A stretch of 64,000 bases of DNA from positions 1 through 64,000 of the forward strand of contig JALNYT010000011.1 of the NCBI GenBank assembly GCA_023229685.1, in the 5' to 3' direction. The translations under genes were made by a program, and so were the position numbers. The notes beneath the pieces are model-generated. The model made no database searches. It was given only the letters and a program-made list of their open reading frames with translations, and had not been told where the DNA came from. Shown piece by piece: positions 16,781-24,765 of the stretch (position 1 is the stretch's first letter; each line of letters starts with the position of its first letter). The stretch is from Sulfuritalea sp. (GTDB lineage: Bacteria > Pseudomonadota > Gammaproteobacteria > Burkholderiales > Rhodocyclaceae).

Positions 16781-17706
16781 ACGCGCCGCGCCGCGAAGGT
16801 GGCAAACCCGCGCGTCGCCGGCTCGATGGCGTGCTGCTGCTGGACAAGCCCCTCGGGCTGTCGTCCAACCAGGCGCTGCAGGCGGCGCGCCGGCTCTACA
16901 ACGCCGAAAAAGCCGGGCACACCGGTACGCTTGATCCCTTGGCGACCGGCCTTCTGCCCTTGTGTTTCGGCGAGGCGACAAAGTTCTCGGGCGAATTGCT
17001 TAATGCCGACAAGCGCTATGTGGCGACAGTCCAGCTCGGTGTCACCACCGATACGGCCGATGCCGAAGGTGCGGTACTGGAGTGTCGTCCCGTGGCCGTT
17101 GACCGCTCGGATGTGGAGGCCACGCTGGCAGCCTTCGTCGGCGACATCGAGCAGGTGCCACCGATGTACTCGGCCCTGAAGCGTGACGGCAAGCCTCTTT
17201 ACGAATACGCCCGCGCCGGCATCGAAGTGGAACGGGCAGCGCGCCGCATCAGCATTTATGAGTTGCGTCTGCTCGACTGCGGCGACGACTTGGCCGCGGG
17301 GCGCTTTGTTTTCGAAGTCCGTTGCAGCAAGGGAACCTACGTGCGAACTCTGGCTGCCGACATCGGCGAGCGCCTGGGCTGCGGTGCGCATCTTGCCGCC
17401 TTGCGCCGCACCGGCATCGGCGTGCTCGATGTGGCCCAGGCTCATTCCCTGGCGATGCTCGAAGCTCTGACAATCGAAGCGCGCGATGCCTTGCTGCTGC
17501 CGCCGGATTCCCTGCTGACGAGCTTGGCCGAAGCTCGGCTGGACTTCGCCGATGCCGCGCGGTTAAGGCACGGTCAGGCGGTTCGCTGGTCGGCCGAAGA
17601 GGGTGCCCGGTTGCGCGTTTATGACGCAGAAAACGGCTTCATCGGCGTCTGTAGGCAGGTCGCCGACGGTTGGCTGCAACCCCTGCGGCTTGTCTCCGGT
17701 GCCTGA
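16777..17706 (+). CDS. truB: tRNA pseudouridine-55 synthase
   Basis: Isomerises U55 in the T loop of tRNAs. The catalytic Asp53 lies in GHTGTLDPLATGLLPL, preceded by DGVLLLDKPLGLSSN. The KGTYVRTLAADIGE motif is near residue 186 and a C-terminal PUA-like domain ends the 309 residues. Translation starts at the GTG that overlaps the rbfA stop (GTGA); the basic N-terminal stretch before DGVLLLDKP is common in betaproteobacteria. Confidence 0.95.
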   Translation: MNAPRREGGKPARRRLDGVLLLDKPLGLSSNQALQAARRLYNAEKAGHTGTLDPLATGLLPLCFGEATKFSGELLNADKRYVATVQLGVTTDTADAEGAVLECRPVAVDRSDVEATLAAFVGDIEQVPPMYSALKRDGKPLYEYARAGIEVERAARRISIYELRLLDCGDDLAAGRFVFEVRCSKGTYVRTLAADIGERLGCGAHLAALRRTGIGVLDVAQAHSLAMLEALTIEARDALLLPPDSLLTSLAEARLDFADAARLRHGQAVRWSAEEGARLRVYDAENGFIGVCRQVADGWLQPLRLVSGA

Positions 17707-17740
17707 GCGAGGAATTAGCCTTGAAATTAGCTCGCAATAC

Positions 17741-17770
17741 TTGATTAGACTCTGTTCAAAACGTTATAAT
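17741..17770 (+). promoter_or_regulatory. Sigma-70 promoter for rpsO
   Basis: TTGATT at 17741-17746, 18 bp, then a perfect TATAAT at 17765-17770. It is in the AT-rich gap between truB and rpsO and gives a leader of about 43 nt. Confidence 0.72.
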
Positions 17771-17819
17771 CCATGGTTCTCCAAGAGCCCAACATCATAG
17801 GATCAGCAAGGAAACCACA

Positions 17820-18089
17820 ATGGCAATTTCCACTATCGACAAAGCCAAGATCGTCACCGACTACCAGCGTGCGCAGGGTGACACAGGCTCTCCCGAAGTC
17901 CAGGTGGCGCTTCTTACCGCGCGCATCAACGACTTGACGGATCATTTCAAGGCGCATACCAAGGATCACCATTCACGTCGCGGCCTGCTCATGATGGTCA
18001 GCCAGCGCCGCAAGATGCTGGATTATCTCAAACGCAAGAATGTCGACGGCTATCGCTCGCTGATCGAGCGCCTCGGCCTGCGCAAGTAA
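17820..18089 (+). CDS. rpsO: 30S ribosomal protein uS15
   Basis: An 89-residue primary 16S rRNA-binding protein of the small subunit. The sequence GDTGSPEVQVALLTARINDL and HHSRRGLLMMVSQRRKMLDY are the family signatures and the length is exact. AAGGAAACCACA precedes the ATG. It has its own promoter and is followed by a strong hairpin before pnp, the classical rpsO-pnp arrangement, in which uS15 often represses its own translation; no specific pseudoknot was worked out here. Confidence 0.98.
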   Translation: MAISTIDKAKIVTDYQRAQGDTGSPEVQVALLTARINDLTDHFKAHTKDHHSRRGLLMMVSQRRKMLDYLKRKNVDGYRSLIERLGLRK

Positions 18090-18172
18090 TTTTCTCAACC
18101 AAGCGCCGGCATGGGTCATGCCCAACGTGCGATGCGCCTTGCTCCAGCCTGCTTCGCAGGCTTGCTGAACAG

Positions 18173-18201
18173 GCCGGCACAGCCATGATGGCTGTGCCGG
18201 C
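18173..18201 (+). terminator. Strong rpsO-pnp intergenic hairpin
   Basis: A perfect 14-bp inverted repeat, GCCGGCACAGCCAT at 18173-18186 and its complement at 18188-18201, then TTTTAT. A smaller hairpin (AGCCTGC/GCAGGCT, 18146-18162) precedes it. It can act as terminator of rpsO with read-through into pnp, and a long stem here is also the kind of structure that RNase III cuts in the pnp leader of enterobacteria. Its tail overlaps the pnp leader only 16 bases before the Shine-Dalgarno. Confidence 0.75.
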
Positions 18202-18228
18202 TTTTATCTATTGCCGAAAGGAATTGTT

Positions 18229-20346
18229 GTGTTGAATCCGATCAAGAAGAGTTTTGCCTACGGTGACCATACGGTTACCCTTGAAACAGCCGAAATCGCT
18301 CGCCAGGCTGGCGGAGCAGTTATGGTCACGATGGATGACACCGTCGTGCTGGCCACGGTGGTGGGTGCACGTAACGCCAAGCCAGGGCAGGATTTCTTCC
18401 CCCTGACTGTCGACTACCAGGAGCGTTCCTACGCTGCCGGGCGCATCCCTGGAGGCTTCTTCAAGCGCGAGGGCCGCCCGTCCGAGAAGGAAATCCTGAC
18501 CTGCCGCCTGATCGATCGCCCGCTGCGTCCCCTGTTTCCCGACGCTTTCTACAATGAGGTGCAGGTAGTGTGCACCGTGATGTCGTGCAACCCCGAAATC
18601 GATCCGGACATTCCGGCGATGCTGGGCGCATCGGCGGCCATGGCGATTTCCGGCATTCCGTTCAGTGGCCCGATTGGCGCCGCCCGTGTCGGCTACATCG
18701 ACGGCAAGTATGTCCTGTGCCCGACCAAGACCCAATTGGAAAGTGCGCAACTGAACCTGGTGGTTGCCGGTACCGAGGGTGCCGTGTTGATGGTTGAGTC
18801 CGAGGCCCTGCAGCTTTCCGAAGAGATCATGCTGGGTGCCGTGGTGTTTGGTCACGAGCAGATGCAGGCCGCAATCAAGGCGATCAACGAACTGGTGGAA
18901 GTCGCCGGCAAGCCGGAATGGGATTGGCAGCCGCCGGCCAAGAACGAGCCTCTGATCGCCCGCGTCGCCGAACTGGCCGAAGCCGAACTGCGCGAGGCTT
19001 ATCGCATCACCAGCAAGCAGGCCCGCACACTGAAGACCCGCGAGATCACCAAGAAGACCATCGCGGTCCTGACCGAGGGTGTCGAGAATCCACCGGATTC
19101 CAACCTCGTCGGCAACACCGTATTTGACCTCGAGGCGAAGATTGTCCGCAGCCAGATTCTCAACGGCGAACCGCGCATCGATGGTCGCGATACACGTACC
19201 GTGCGCCCGATCGTGATCCGCAACGGAGTCTTGCCGCGCACTCACGGCTCGGCTCTGTTTACACGCGGCGAGACGCAGGCGATGGTTGTCGCCACGCTGG
19301 GCACCGGCCGTGACGAGCAGATCATCGACGCGCTGCAGGGCGAGTATCGAGATCGCTTCATGCTCCACTACAACATGCCTCCCTACGCTACCGGCGAGAC
19401 CGGCCGCGTCGGTACGCCGAAGCGCCGCGAAATCGGCCACGGTCGCCTGGCCAAGCGCGCGCTCCTCGCCGTGCTGCCGTCGCCCGAGGAATTTGGTTAC
19501 TCGATGCGGGTCGTGTCCGAAATTACCGAGTCCAACGGATCCTCTTCAATGGCATCCGTGTGCGGCGGTTCGCTGGCCCTGATGGATGCCGGCGTGCCGC
19601 TCAAGGCGCATGTGGCCGGCATCGCCATGGGCCTGATCAAGGACGGCCCGCGCTTTGCAGTGCTGACCGACATTCTGGGCGACGAGGATCACCTCGGTGA
19701 CATGGATTTCAAGGTGGCCGGCACCGAAGAGGGCATCACTGCCCTGCAGATGGATATCAAGATCCAGGGCATTACCAAGGAAATCATGCAGGTCGCCCTG
19801 GCCCAGGCCAAGGAGGCACGTTTGCTGATCCTCGAGAAGATGAAGGCTTCGATGTCCGGACATCGTGAGGAAGTTTCCACCTTCGCGCCGCGTATGATCC
19901 ATATCAAGATCAACCCGGAAAAGATTCGCGACGTGATCGGCAAGGGCGGTGCCGTGATCCGGGCGCTGACCGAAGAAACCGGCTGCGTGATCGATATCGA
20001 AGACGATGGCTCGATTACCATTTCTTCGGTGAATGCCGATGCTGCGCAGGTGGCCAAGAAGCGTATCGAGGACATCACCGCCGAGGTTGAAGTCGGTCGC
20101 ATCTATGAAGGCACGGTGTTGCGCCTGCTTGATTTCGGTGCCATCGTCAGCCTGCTGCCGGGCAAGGATGGCCTTCTGCATATTTCGCAGATCGCCAACG
20201 AACGGGTGAATGCCGTCGCCGATTACCTCAAGGAGGGCCAGGTAGTGAAGGTCAAGGTCATTGAGACCGACGACAAGGGCCGTGTGCGATTGTCGATGAA
20301 GGCCATCGCTCCTGCAGCAGAGGCGTCCGCCGCTGTGACCGAATAG
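18229..20346 (+). CDS. pnp: Polyribonucleotide nucleotidyltransferase (PNPase)
   Basis: A 3'-5' phosphorolytic exoribonuclease of the degradosome. The 705 residues show two RNase PH domains (TVTLETAEIARQAGG; RTHGSALFTRGETQAMVVAT), a KH domain (IRDVIGKGGAVIRALTEE near 570) and an S1 domain (VGRIYEGTVLRLLDFGAIVS). The likely start is the GTG at 18229, followed by LNPIKKSF as in family members that begin M-L-N-P; AAAGGAA lies five bases upstream. An in-frame TTG at 18211 lies upstream of that Shine-Dalgarno and is rejected. Confidence 0.96.
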   Translation: MLNPIKKSFAYGDHTVTLETAEIARQAGGAVMVTMDDTVVLATVVGARNAKPGQDFFPLTVDYQERSYAAGRIPGGFFKREGRPSEKEILTCRLIDRPLRPLFPDAFYNEVQVVCTVMSCNPEIDPDIPAMLGASAAMAISGIPFSGPIGAARVGYIDGKYVLCPTKTQLESAQLNLVVAGTEGAVLMVESEALQLSEEIMLGAVVFGHEQMQAAIKAINELVEVAGKPEWDWQPPAKNEPLIARVAELAEAELREAYRITSKQARTLKTREITKKTIAVLTEGVENPPDSNLVGNTVFDLEAKIVRSQILNGEPRIDGRDTRTVRPIVIRNGVLPRTHGSALFTRGETQAMVVATLGTGRDEQIIDALQGEYRDRFMLHYNMPPYATGETGRVGTPKRREIGHGRLAKRALLAVLPSPEEFGYSMRVVSEITESNGSSSMASVCGGSLALMDAGVPLKAHVAGIAMGLIKDGPRFAVLTDILGDEDHLGDMDFKVAGTEEGITALQMDIKIQGITKEIMQVALAQAKEARLLILEKMKASMSGHREEVSTFAPRMIHIKINPEKIRDVIGKGGAVIRALTEETGCVIDIEDDGSITISSVNADAAQVAKKRIEDITAEVEVGRIYEGTVLRLLDFGAIVSLLPGKDGLLHISQIANERVNAVADYLKEGQVVKVKVIETDDKGRVRLSMKAIAPAAEASAAVTE

Positions 20347-20363
20347 GGTATCTCAGTTGCAGG

Positions 20364-20399
20364 CAACAAAAAAGGACGCCGCGGCGTCCTTTTTTGTTG
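20364..20399. terminator. Bidirectional terminator between pnp and dksA
   Basis: A perfect 17-bp inverted repeat (20364-20380 and 20383-20399) with A-run and T-run arms around a GGACGCC/GGCGTCC core. It works in both directions and separates the convergent pnp and dksA genes. Confidence 0.92.
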
Positions 20400-20420
20400 G
20401 TGGATGCGTCCGCAGATTGC

Positions 20421-20849
20421 CTACTTGCCAACCTGCTTTTCGCGGTGTTCCTCCAGTGTCTTGCAGTCGATGCATAGTGTGGCGGTGGGACGTGCCTCAA
20501 GACGCTTCAGGCCGATCTCGACGCCGCAGGACTCGCAGTATCCGTACTCGCCGCTCTCTATTTGGACAATCGATTCGTCAATCTTCTTGATCAACTTGCG
20601 CTCACGGTCGCGGTTGCGCAGTTCAAGCGCGATGTCGGACTCCTGACTGGCGCGATCATTTGGATCGGCGAACACGGTCGCCTCGTCCTGCATGGTGTGC
20701 ACTGTGCGTTCGATGTCCTCGCTCAACTCGTCTTTGAGCGAAGCCAGAATCGCGCGAAAGTGAGCGAGTTGTTTCGCGCTCATGTAGCCCTCACCCTTTT
20801 TCGGGGTGTAGGGCGGGAATTGCTTCTTGTGCAGCAGATCTTCAGTCAT
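20421..20849 (-). CDS. dksA: RNA polymerase-binding transcription factor DksA
   Basis: Acts with ppGpp in the secondary channel of RNA polymerase. The 142 residues have the coiled coil with the tip motif D-P-N-D-R-A (the conserved DxxDxA) near residue 65 and a four-Cys zinc finger, CESC and CIDC, near the C-terminus. All four Cys are present, so this is the classical zinc form. An upstream extension of the frame runs through tRNA-Pro and is not part of the gene. Confidence 0.96.
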   Translation of the reverse strand: MTEDLLHKKQFPPYTPKKGEGYMSAKQLAHFRAILASLKDELSEDIERTVHTMQDEATVFADPNDRASQESDIALELRNRDRERKLIKKIDESIVQIESGEYGYCESCGVEIGLKRLEARPTATLCIDCKTLEEHREKQVGK

Positions 20850-20880
20850 TGCGCAGAATCCGTATCTTCGGAGAACCGGC

Positions 20881-20909
20881 TTTATAAACGAAACGAGGGG
20901 CGACCGCAA
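20881..20909 (-). promoter_or_regulatory. Sigma-70 promoter for dksA
   Basis: On the minus strand TTGCGG (20909-20904), a 17-bp spacer and TATAAA (20886-20881). The -10 box is about 32 bp before the dksA start codon. Confidence 0.65.
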
Positions 20910-21007
20910 GTCATGGTTATTGGTTACGACCGCTGCACCTAGAGCAGGCACGGTCGATGTTAGGGTCCAGTGAAGCCTCTTTTTCGAAGCGGTGCCTCGT
21001 TCTATGA

Positions 21008-21037
21008 TTGACCATCGCCTGTCTGGTTCGGTAAAAT
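21008..21037 (+). promoter_or_regulatory. Promoter of tRNA-Pro
   Basis: TTGACC at 21008-21013, 18 bp, TAAAAT at 21032-21037; the tRNA starts 9 bp after the -10 box, the usual distance for a stable RNA gene. Confidence 0.72.
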
Positions 21038-21046
21038 GCGCCGGTT

Positions 21047-21123
21047 CGGGGTGTGGCGCAGCCCGGTAGCGCGCTTGCTTTGGGAGCAAGATGTCGAGAG
21101 TTCGAATCCCTCCACCCCGACCA
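21047..21123 (+). tRNA. tRNA-Pro (anticodon TGG)
   Basis: A 77-nt cloverleaf with encoded CCA. The acceptor arm is CGGGGTG/CACCCCG, the anticodon stem CTTGC/GCAAG encloses a TTTGGGA loop with anticodon TGG, and the T loop is TTCGAAT. The acceptor-stem base C1 paired with G72 fits tRNA-Pro. Confidence 0.97.
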
Positions 21124-21131
21124 ATTAATTG

Positions 21132-21163
21132 AAAGGGTTTCCGTCGAAAGATCGAAACTCTTT
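21132..21163 (+). terminator. Probable terminator of tRNA-Pro
   Basis: AAAGGGTTTC at 21132-21141 pairs with GAAACTCTTT at 21154-21163 (one G-U pair), followed by a short T-containing stretch. It lies 9 bp after the tRNA and separates it from the polysaccharide genes. Confidence 0.5.
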
Positions 21164-21223
21164 TATCGTTCCATTCTTTCCTGTGAAGAGACCAAGGAAC
21201 CAGGCGATAGAATAGCCAAAAAA

Positions 21224-21240
21224 TTGGGCATTGAGTTGCA
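21224..21240 (+). promoter_or_regulatory. Candidate sigma-54 (-24/-12) promoter
   Basis: TTGG at 21224-21227, eight bases, then TTGCA at 21236-21240: the GG and GC pairs are exactly 10 bp apart as required for sigma-54. It is 59 bp before the WecA-like gene, in the only gap between the tRNA-Pro terminator and that gene. I see no good sigma-70 pair in this gap. The central GCAT differs from the CACG consensus. Confidence 0.45.
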
Positions 21241-21298
21241 ATGCCACTATCTGAATGAACGCCGCTGTCGGCGCCGGCTGGGCTTGGAGAGGGGGAGC

Positions 21299-22381
21299 AT
21301 GCTGGAGTTCTTGGCGGGCGGCAAGTGGTTTGCGGTTGCTCTGGCACCCATAGTGTCGCAATGCCTGACCATGGGATTGATGCTTTTCGCATCACGCTGG
21401 GGCCTGATTGATCATCCGGGGCACCGCAAGGTGCACGATCAGCCGACGCCGCTGGTGGGTGGCCTCGCGATGCTCTTGACGCTGCTTGTGCTGCAGGCTG
21501 CAGTTGGTCATGTTCCGTTCGAGAGTTGGAGCCTGTTTTTTGCATTGTTGCTGGTGACCGGCATTGGCGTGGCAGACGATGCGCATGAATTGAGTCATCG
21601 TGCCAAGTTCGTGGCGCAAGCGTTGGGCGCTGTCGTAATTGTCTCCGGCACATCGGTCTGGGTCACGCATCTGGGGAACCTCGTGGGACTGGGTGCAATC
21701 GACCTCGGCAAATGGTCGCTGCTGGTGACGGTGATTTCCTTCGTCGGGGTCATGAATGCAATCAACATGATCGACGGCCTCGATGGACTTGCCGGAGGCG
21801 TTTCACTGGTTCCCGTGGTGCTCCTCGCGTATCTTGCGATGGCAGGAAACTCGGGGGACCTGGTGTTCGAACTATTTCTGTTTGCTGGGGCAATTCTCGG
21901 CTTTCTCTCGCTCAACTTCAGGCTGCCGGGGCGCTCCAAGGCGCTGGTCTTCATGGGAGATACCGGGGGCATGGTGATCGGCATGCTGCTCGCTTGGTAC
22001 TGCGTCAAAATGGCTGGCTCGCCGACTTCGTTGATCCACCCGATTACGGCGGTATGGATTCTGGCGGCACCCCTGCTCGACATGGGCAGCGTCATGCTGC
22101 TGCGCTTGCATCAAGGGAAAAGTCCTTTTCATGCGGATCAGCAGCACATGCACCATGTCTTGCTGCAGGCCGGGTACACAGTCAATCAAGTGGTCGCGAT
22201 CATGGTCGGATTTTCATTCATGTATGGTGTGATCGGCATTGTCGCCGAGCGCAATGGCGTGCCTGAAGTCGCAATGCTCGTCGCTTTTCTCGTGCTTTGG
22301 GGTACTTATGTTGTTGCTCTCAAGCATCCGAAAGGCATGCAGGCGACCGCCAAGCGTCTGATCCCACCCTTGTCCTCTTGA
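21299..22381 (+). CDS. WecA/MraY-family undecaprenyl-phosphate sugar-1-phosphate transferase
   Basis: A polytopic membrane enzyme of 360 residues with about ten hydrophobic segments. It transfers a sugar-1-phosphate (often GlcNAc-1-P) from a UDP-sugar to undecaprenyl phosphate and so starts polysaccharide assembly. Catalytic motifs are DDAHELSHRAKF near residue 92, NMIDGLDGLAGG near 158 and FMGDTGG near 219, plus a cytoplasmic His motif (HQQ-like: DQQHMHHVLL). The exact sugar is unknown. The start at 21299 follows GGAGAGGGGGAGC; the frame is open upstream but would run through tRNA-Pro. It heads the export locus, 17 bp before the first Sel1 gene. Confidence 0.9.
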   Translation: MLEFLAGGKWFAVALAPIVSQCLTMGLMLFASRWGLIDHPGHRKVHDQPTPLVGGLAMLLTLLVLQAAVGHVPFESWSLFFALLLVTGIGVADDAHELSHRAKFVAQALGAVVIVSGTSVWVTHLGNLVGLGAIDLGKWSLLVTVISFVGVMNAINMIDGLDGLAGGVSLVPVVLLAYLAMAGNSGDLVFELFLFAGAILGFLSLNFRLPGRSKALVFMGDTGGMVIGMLLAWYCVKMAGSPTSLIHPITAVWILAAPLLDMGSVMLLRLHQGKSPFHADQQHMHHVLLQAGYTVNQVVAIMVGFSFMYGVIGIVAERNGVPEVAMLVAFLVLWGTYVVALKHPKGMQATAKRLIPPLSS

Positions 22382-22398
22382 TTCGTCTTCGACTTGGC

Positions 22399-23595
22399 AT
22401 GAAGTCGTCTTGGACAGCGGCAATGTGTACCCTGCTGATGTTCTGGCTGGCGCCAGGACCAGCGTATGCCGTAACGCAGACAAAGAGCACTGCTCAGGCA
22501 AGTGCGAAGGCAAAAATCCAAACGAGGGCCAAAGCCAAGGTCAGGTCCAAAGCGAAAGCGGCCAAGCCCAGGAGTGGCGGAACCTCCACGTTCTCCTCCC
22601 GCCTGGATCCCGTGGACGAGCGCAGTCTGGACACTGAAATAGCCGCGGCACGCCGGATCGTGACCGGCAAGCCCGGTGATAGAGAGGCCACAGATCGCCT
22701 CGCTCGAGCCGCCATAGTGCTCGTTGACTGGTTGCTGAACGCGGAAGCGGTGGGTGATACCGAGAAAGCCAGGCATCTCGCGCAGAAACTCGGGAAAGAT
22801 CTGCATGACACGGGCCGGCCGGTGCAAAAAATGGCGCAAAAGGGCGACTTGAAGGCCAGGCAGGCTGTGGGCTTTCTTCTTGGGCGTGGCATCCTGCTGG
22901 CAAAGGATCCCGAAAAATCTTGTACCGAGTTCCTCGCGGCCGCGGAGAAATTGGCGCCTGCCGGTTGGCACGCTGCCCAGTGTCTGATGGAGTCTTCCCC
23001 CAATAAGGCTTGGATGCAGATGGAACGGGCGGCCCAGCGGGGTCACGCGGCCGCACAGGAATGGATGGGGCGTCGGTGTCTTGGAGAATTCGGCGCAAAA
23101 GAAAAGGACTTCGTTTGCGCTAGAACCTATTTAATTCAATCCGCGAGTTTGGGCCGGGCGCGCGCCCAGACGCTATTGGCGTACCTGCTGACGACGGGGC
23201 AGGGAGGTCCGGTGGATGTGTCCCGGGCCATCCGCCTCTACAATTTTGCCGCAGAGCAAGGTGACGTAAATGCGCAGAACAACCTGGGCGAGATCCACGA
23301 GATGGGGCGCGGCGTTCCGAGGAATCTGGACGAAGCCATCCGCTGGTACGAGCTTGCCGCGGCCAACGGTCTCGGTTCGGCTCAGTTCAACGCCGGCCGA
23401 CTGTGGGCTATCGGTGTCGGTGACAAGAAGGATCCCGTAAAAGCTCGCGCCTTCCTTGTCCAAGCGGAAGGGAACGGCGTTCCACAGGCCAGGCAGGTGC
23501 TTGACTGGCTCGATCGCCAGGAGGCACGGGAATCCGGTGATACTTCCTCGCCCAAGCCAGCGACCGCATTGGAAGGCGATACCGCGAAGGACTAG
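22399..23595 (+). CDS. Exported Sel1-repeat protein
   Basis: A 398-residue protein with an N-terminal signal peptide (about residues 1-24, ending APGPAYA), a Lys/Ala-rich linker (residues 30-55), a helical domain and then Sel1-like repeats, clearest from residue 250 on: YNFAAEQGDVNAQNNLGEIH, then MGRGVPRNLDEAIRWYELAA. Sel1 proteins are scaffolds for protein complexes. Between the WecA-like gene and a lytic transglycosylase gene, it probably organises periplasmic assembly of the export machine, as AlgK does for alginate. That role is inference. The start at 22399 is chosen because the signal peptide begins there. Confidence 0.8.
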   Translation: MKSSWTAAMCTLLMFWLAPGPAYAVTQTKSTAQASAKAKIQTRAKAKVRSKAKAAKPRSGGTSTFSSRLDPVDERSLDTEIAAARRIVTGKPGDREATDRLARAAIVLVDWLLNAEAVGDTEKARHLAQKLGKDLHDTGRPVQKMAQKGDLKARQAVGFLLGRGILLAKDPEKSCTEFLAAAEKLAPAGWHAAQCLMESSPNKAWMQMERAAQRGHAAAQEWMGRRCLGEFGAKEKDFVCARTYLIQSASLGRARAQTLLAYLLTTGQGGPVDVSRAIRLYNFAAEQGDVNAQNNLGEIHEMGRGVPRNLDEAIRWYELAAANGLGSAQFNAGRLWAIGVGDKKDPVKARAFLVQAEGNGVPQARQVLDWLDRQEARESGDTSSPKPATALEGDTAKD

Positions 23596-23634
23596 GGTGC
23601 GTATAATTCTGCTTCCATTCCAGCAGGTGGTTGC

Positions 23635-24765
23635 ATGATCCGACTATTCCTCGCGCTGGTTTCTTCTATCATTGCTTCGACGGGCACCGCTTGGGCTGGC
23701 GACGAGAGCGGGTTGCGCCGGCAGAGCTTTGTCTATCCTCCAATGGTGCTGGAGCAAATTGGGCCGAAGCTAAAACCGGAAGTGCATCTTGGCCCGGTGG
23801 TGGATCGCAGTCGTGCCTATTTGCTCGAAATCAGCGAAGAAGAGTTCTCAGGCAAGCAACCAGCTCTGGTCCGCAACGTGTGGGATCGGATTCGAAACGG
23901 ATTTGTCTTGCCGCCGCTCCGGGGGCCACTGGTGGCTGAGCGCGAGCTCTGGTATGGACAGCGCAAAGACCTCGTTGCCAACATCAGCCAGAAGGCGCGG
24001 CGCTACCTGTTTTATATTGTCGAAGCGGTCGAAAAGCGCGGCCTGCCGATGGAGTTGGCGCTGCTACCGATCGTTGAAAGCGGATTCGAGCCTGGAGCGA
24101 TATCGACCGCTCAGGCAGCCGGCCTGTGGCAATTCATTCCCGGTACCGCCCAACGCTATCACCTGAAACTCAACGATAATTACGATGCTCGGCGCGATAT
24201 CGTCGCTTCGACCGAGGCCGCGCTGGATTATCTCGAATTTCTCCATGGCATCTTCAAGGACTGGCAGCTTGCGCTCGCCGCCTACAACTGGGGCGAGGAG
24301 GCTGTCTTGAGGGCTGTTCAACGCAATCAAGCCAAAGGGCTTGCTGCCGATTACGAAAGCCTCAGCCTACCCGAGGAGACCAGGTATTACGTACCAAAAC
24401 TCATGGCGATCAGGAATATCGTGCTAAGCCCTGAGTTGCACGGAGTGGAACTGGCCGACATCCCGAATACCCCCTATTTTGCCGAGATCGATGTCCGCAC
24501 ACCCCTGGATATCAGTTCGGTGGCGCGCTTGGCGGGCTTGCCGGCCGCGGAAGTGCTGGCGTTGAATCCATCTCACAAGTCCCTGTTCATTTCAGGCAAA
24601 GGCAAACCGGCGGTTCTGCTCCCGGCCGACAGGATCGAGGCGTTTGCGCACAACATCGCCAACTATTCTTCGAAGTCCCCCAGGGGAATCCGCAAGCCCC
24701 CCGAACGCAAGGGCGTCGAGAAGGCCATCGTTGGTCTGAAGTCTCTCGAGGAAAGACCCCTATGA
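23635..24765 (+). CDS. Periplasmic lytic transglycosylase (MltD/Slt-type)
   Basis: Cleaves peptidoglycan glycan strands to make 1,6-anhydro ends. After a signal peptide (cleavage near TGTAWA-G) the SLT domain starts near residue 125; the catalytic Glu148 is in ELALLPIVESGFEP, followed by AAGLWQFIPGTAQRY and LALAAYNWGE, all typical of family 1D. A C-terminal stretch near 285-320 looks like a degenerate LysM repeat. The signal peptide has no lipobox Cys, unlike MltD of E. coli. It overlaps the next Sel1 gene by an ATGA and may open the wall for the export complex. Confidence 0.9.
   Translation: MIRLFLALVSSIIASTGTAWAGDESGLRRQSFVYPPMVLEQIGPKLKPEVHLGPVVDRSRAYLLEISEEEFSGKQPALVRNVWDRIRNGFVLPPLRGPLVAERELWYGQRKDLVANISQKARRYLFYIVEAVEKRGLPMELALLPIVESGFEPGAISTAQAAGLWQFIPGTAQRYHLKLNDNYDARRDIVASTEAALDYLEFLHGIFKDWQLALAAYNWGEEAVLRAVQRNQAKGLAADYESLSLPEETRYYVPKLMAIRNIVLSPELHGVELADIPNTPYFAEIDVRTPLDISSVARLAGLPAAEVLALNPSHKSLFISGKGKPAVLLPADRIEAFAHNIANYSSKSPRGIRKPPERKGVEKAIVGLKSLEERPL

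Noticed and set aside
18211..18228. TTG start for pnp
   Set aside because: It lies upstream of the AAAGGAA ribosome binding site, which correctly spaces the GTG at 18229, and family members begin at the L-N-P-I residues.
21053..21298. N-terminal extension of the WecA-like frame
   Set aside because: It would start inside tRNA-Pro and run through the tRNA terminator; the Shine-Dalgarno and first membrane helix place the start at 21299.
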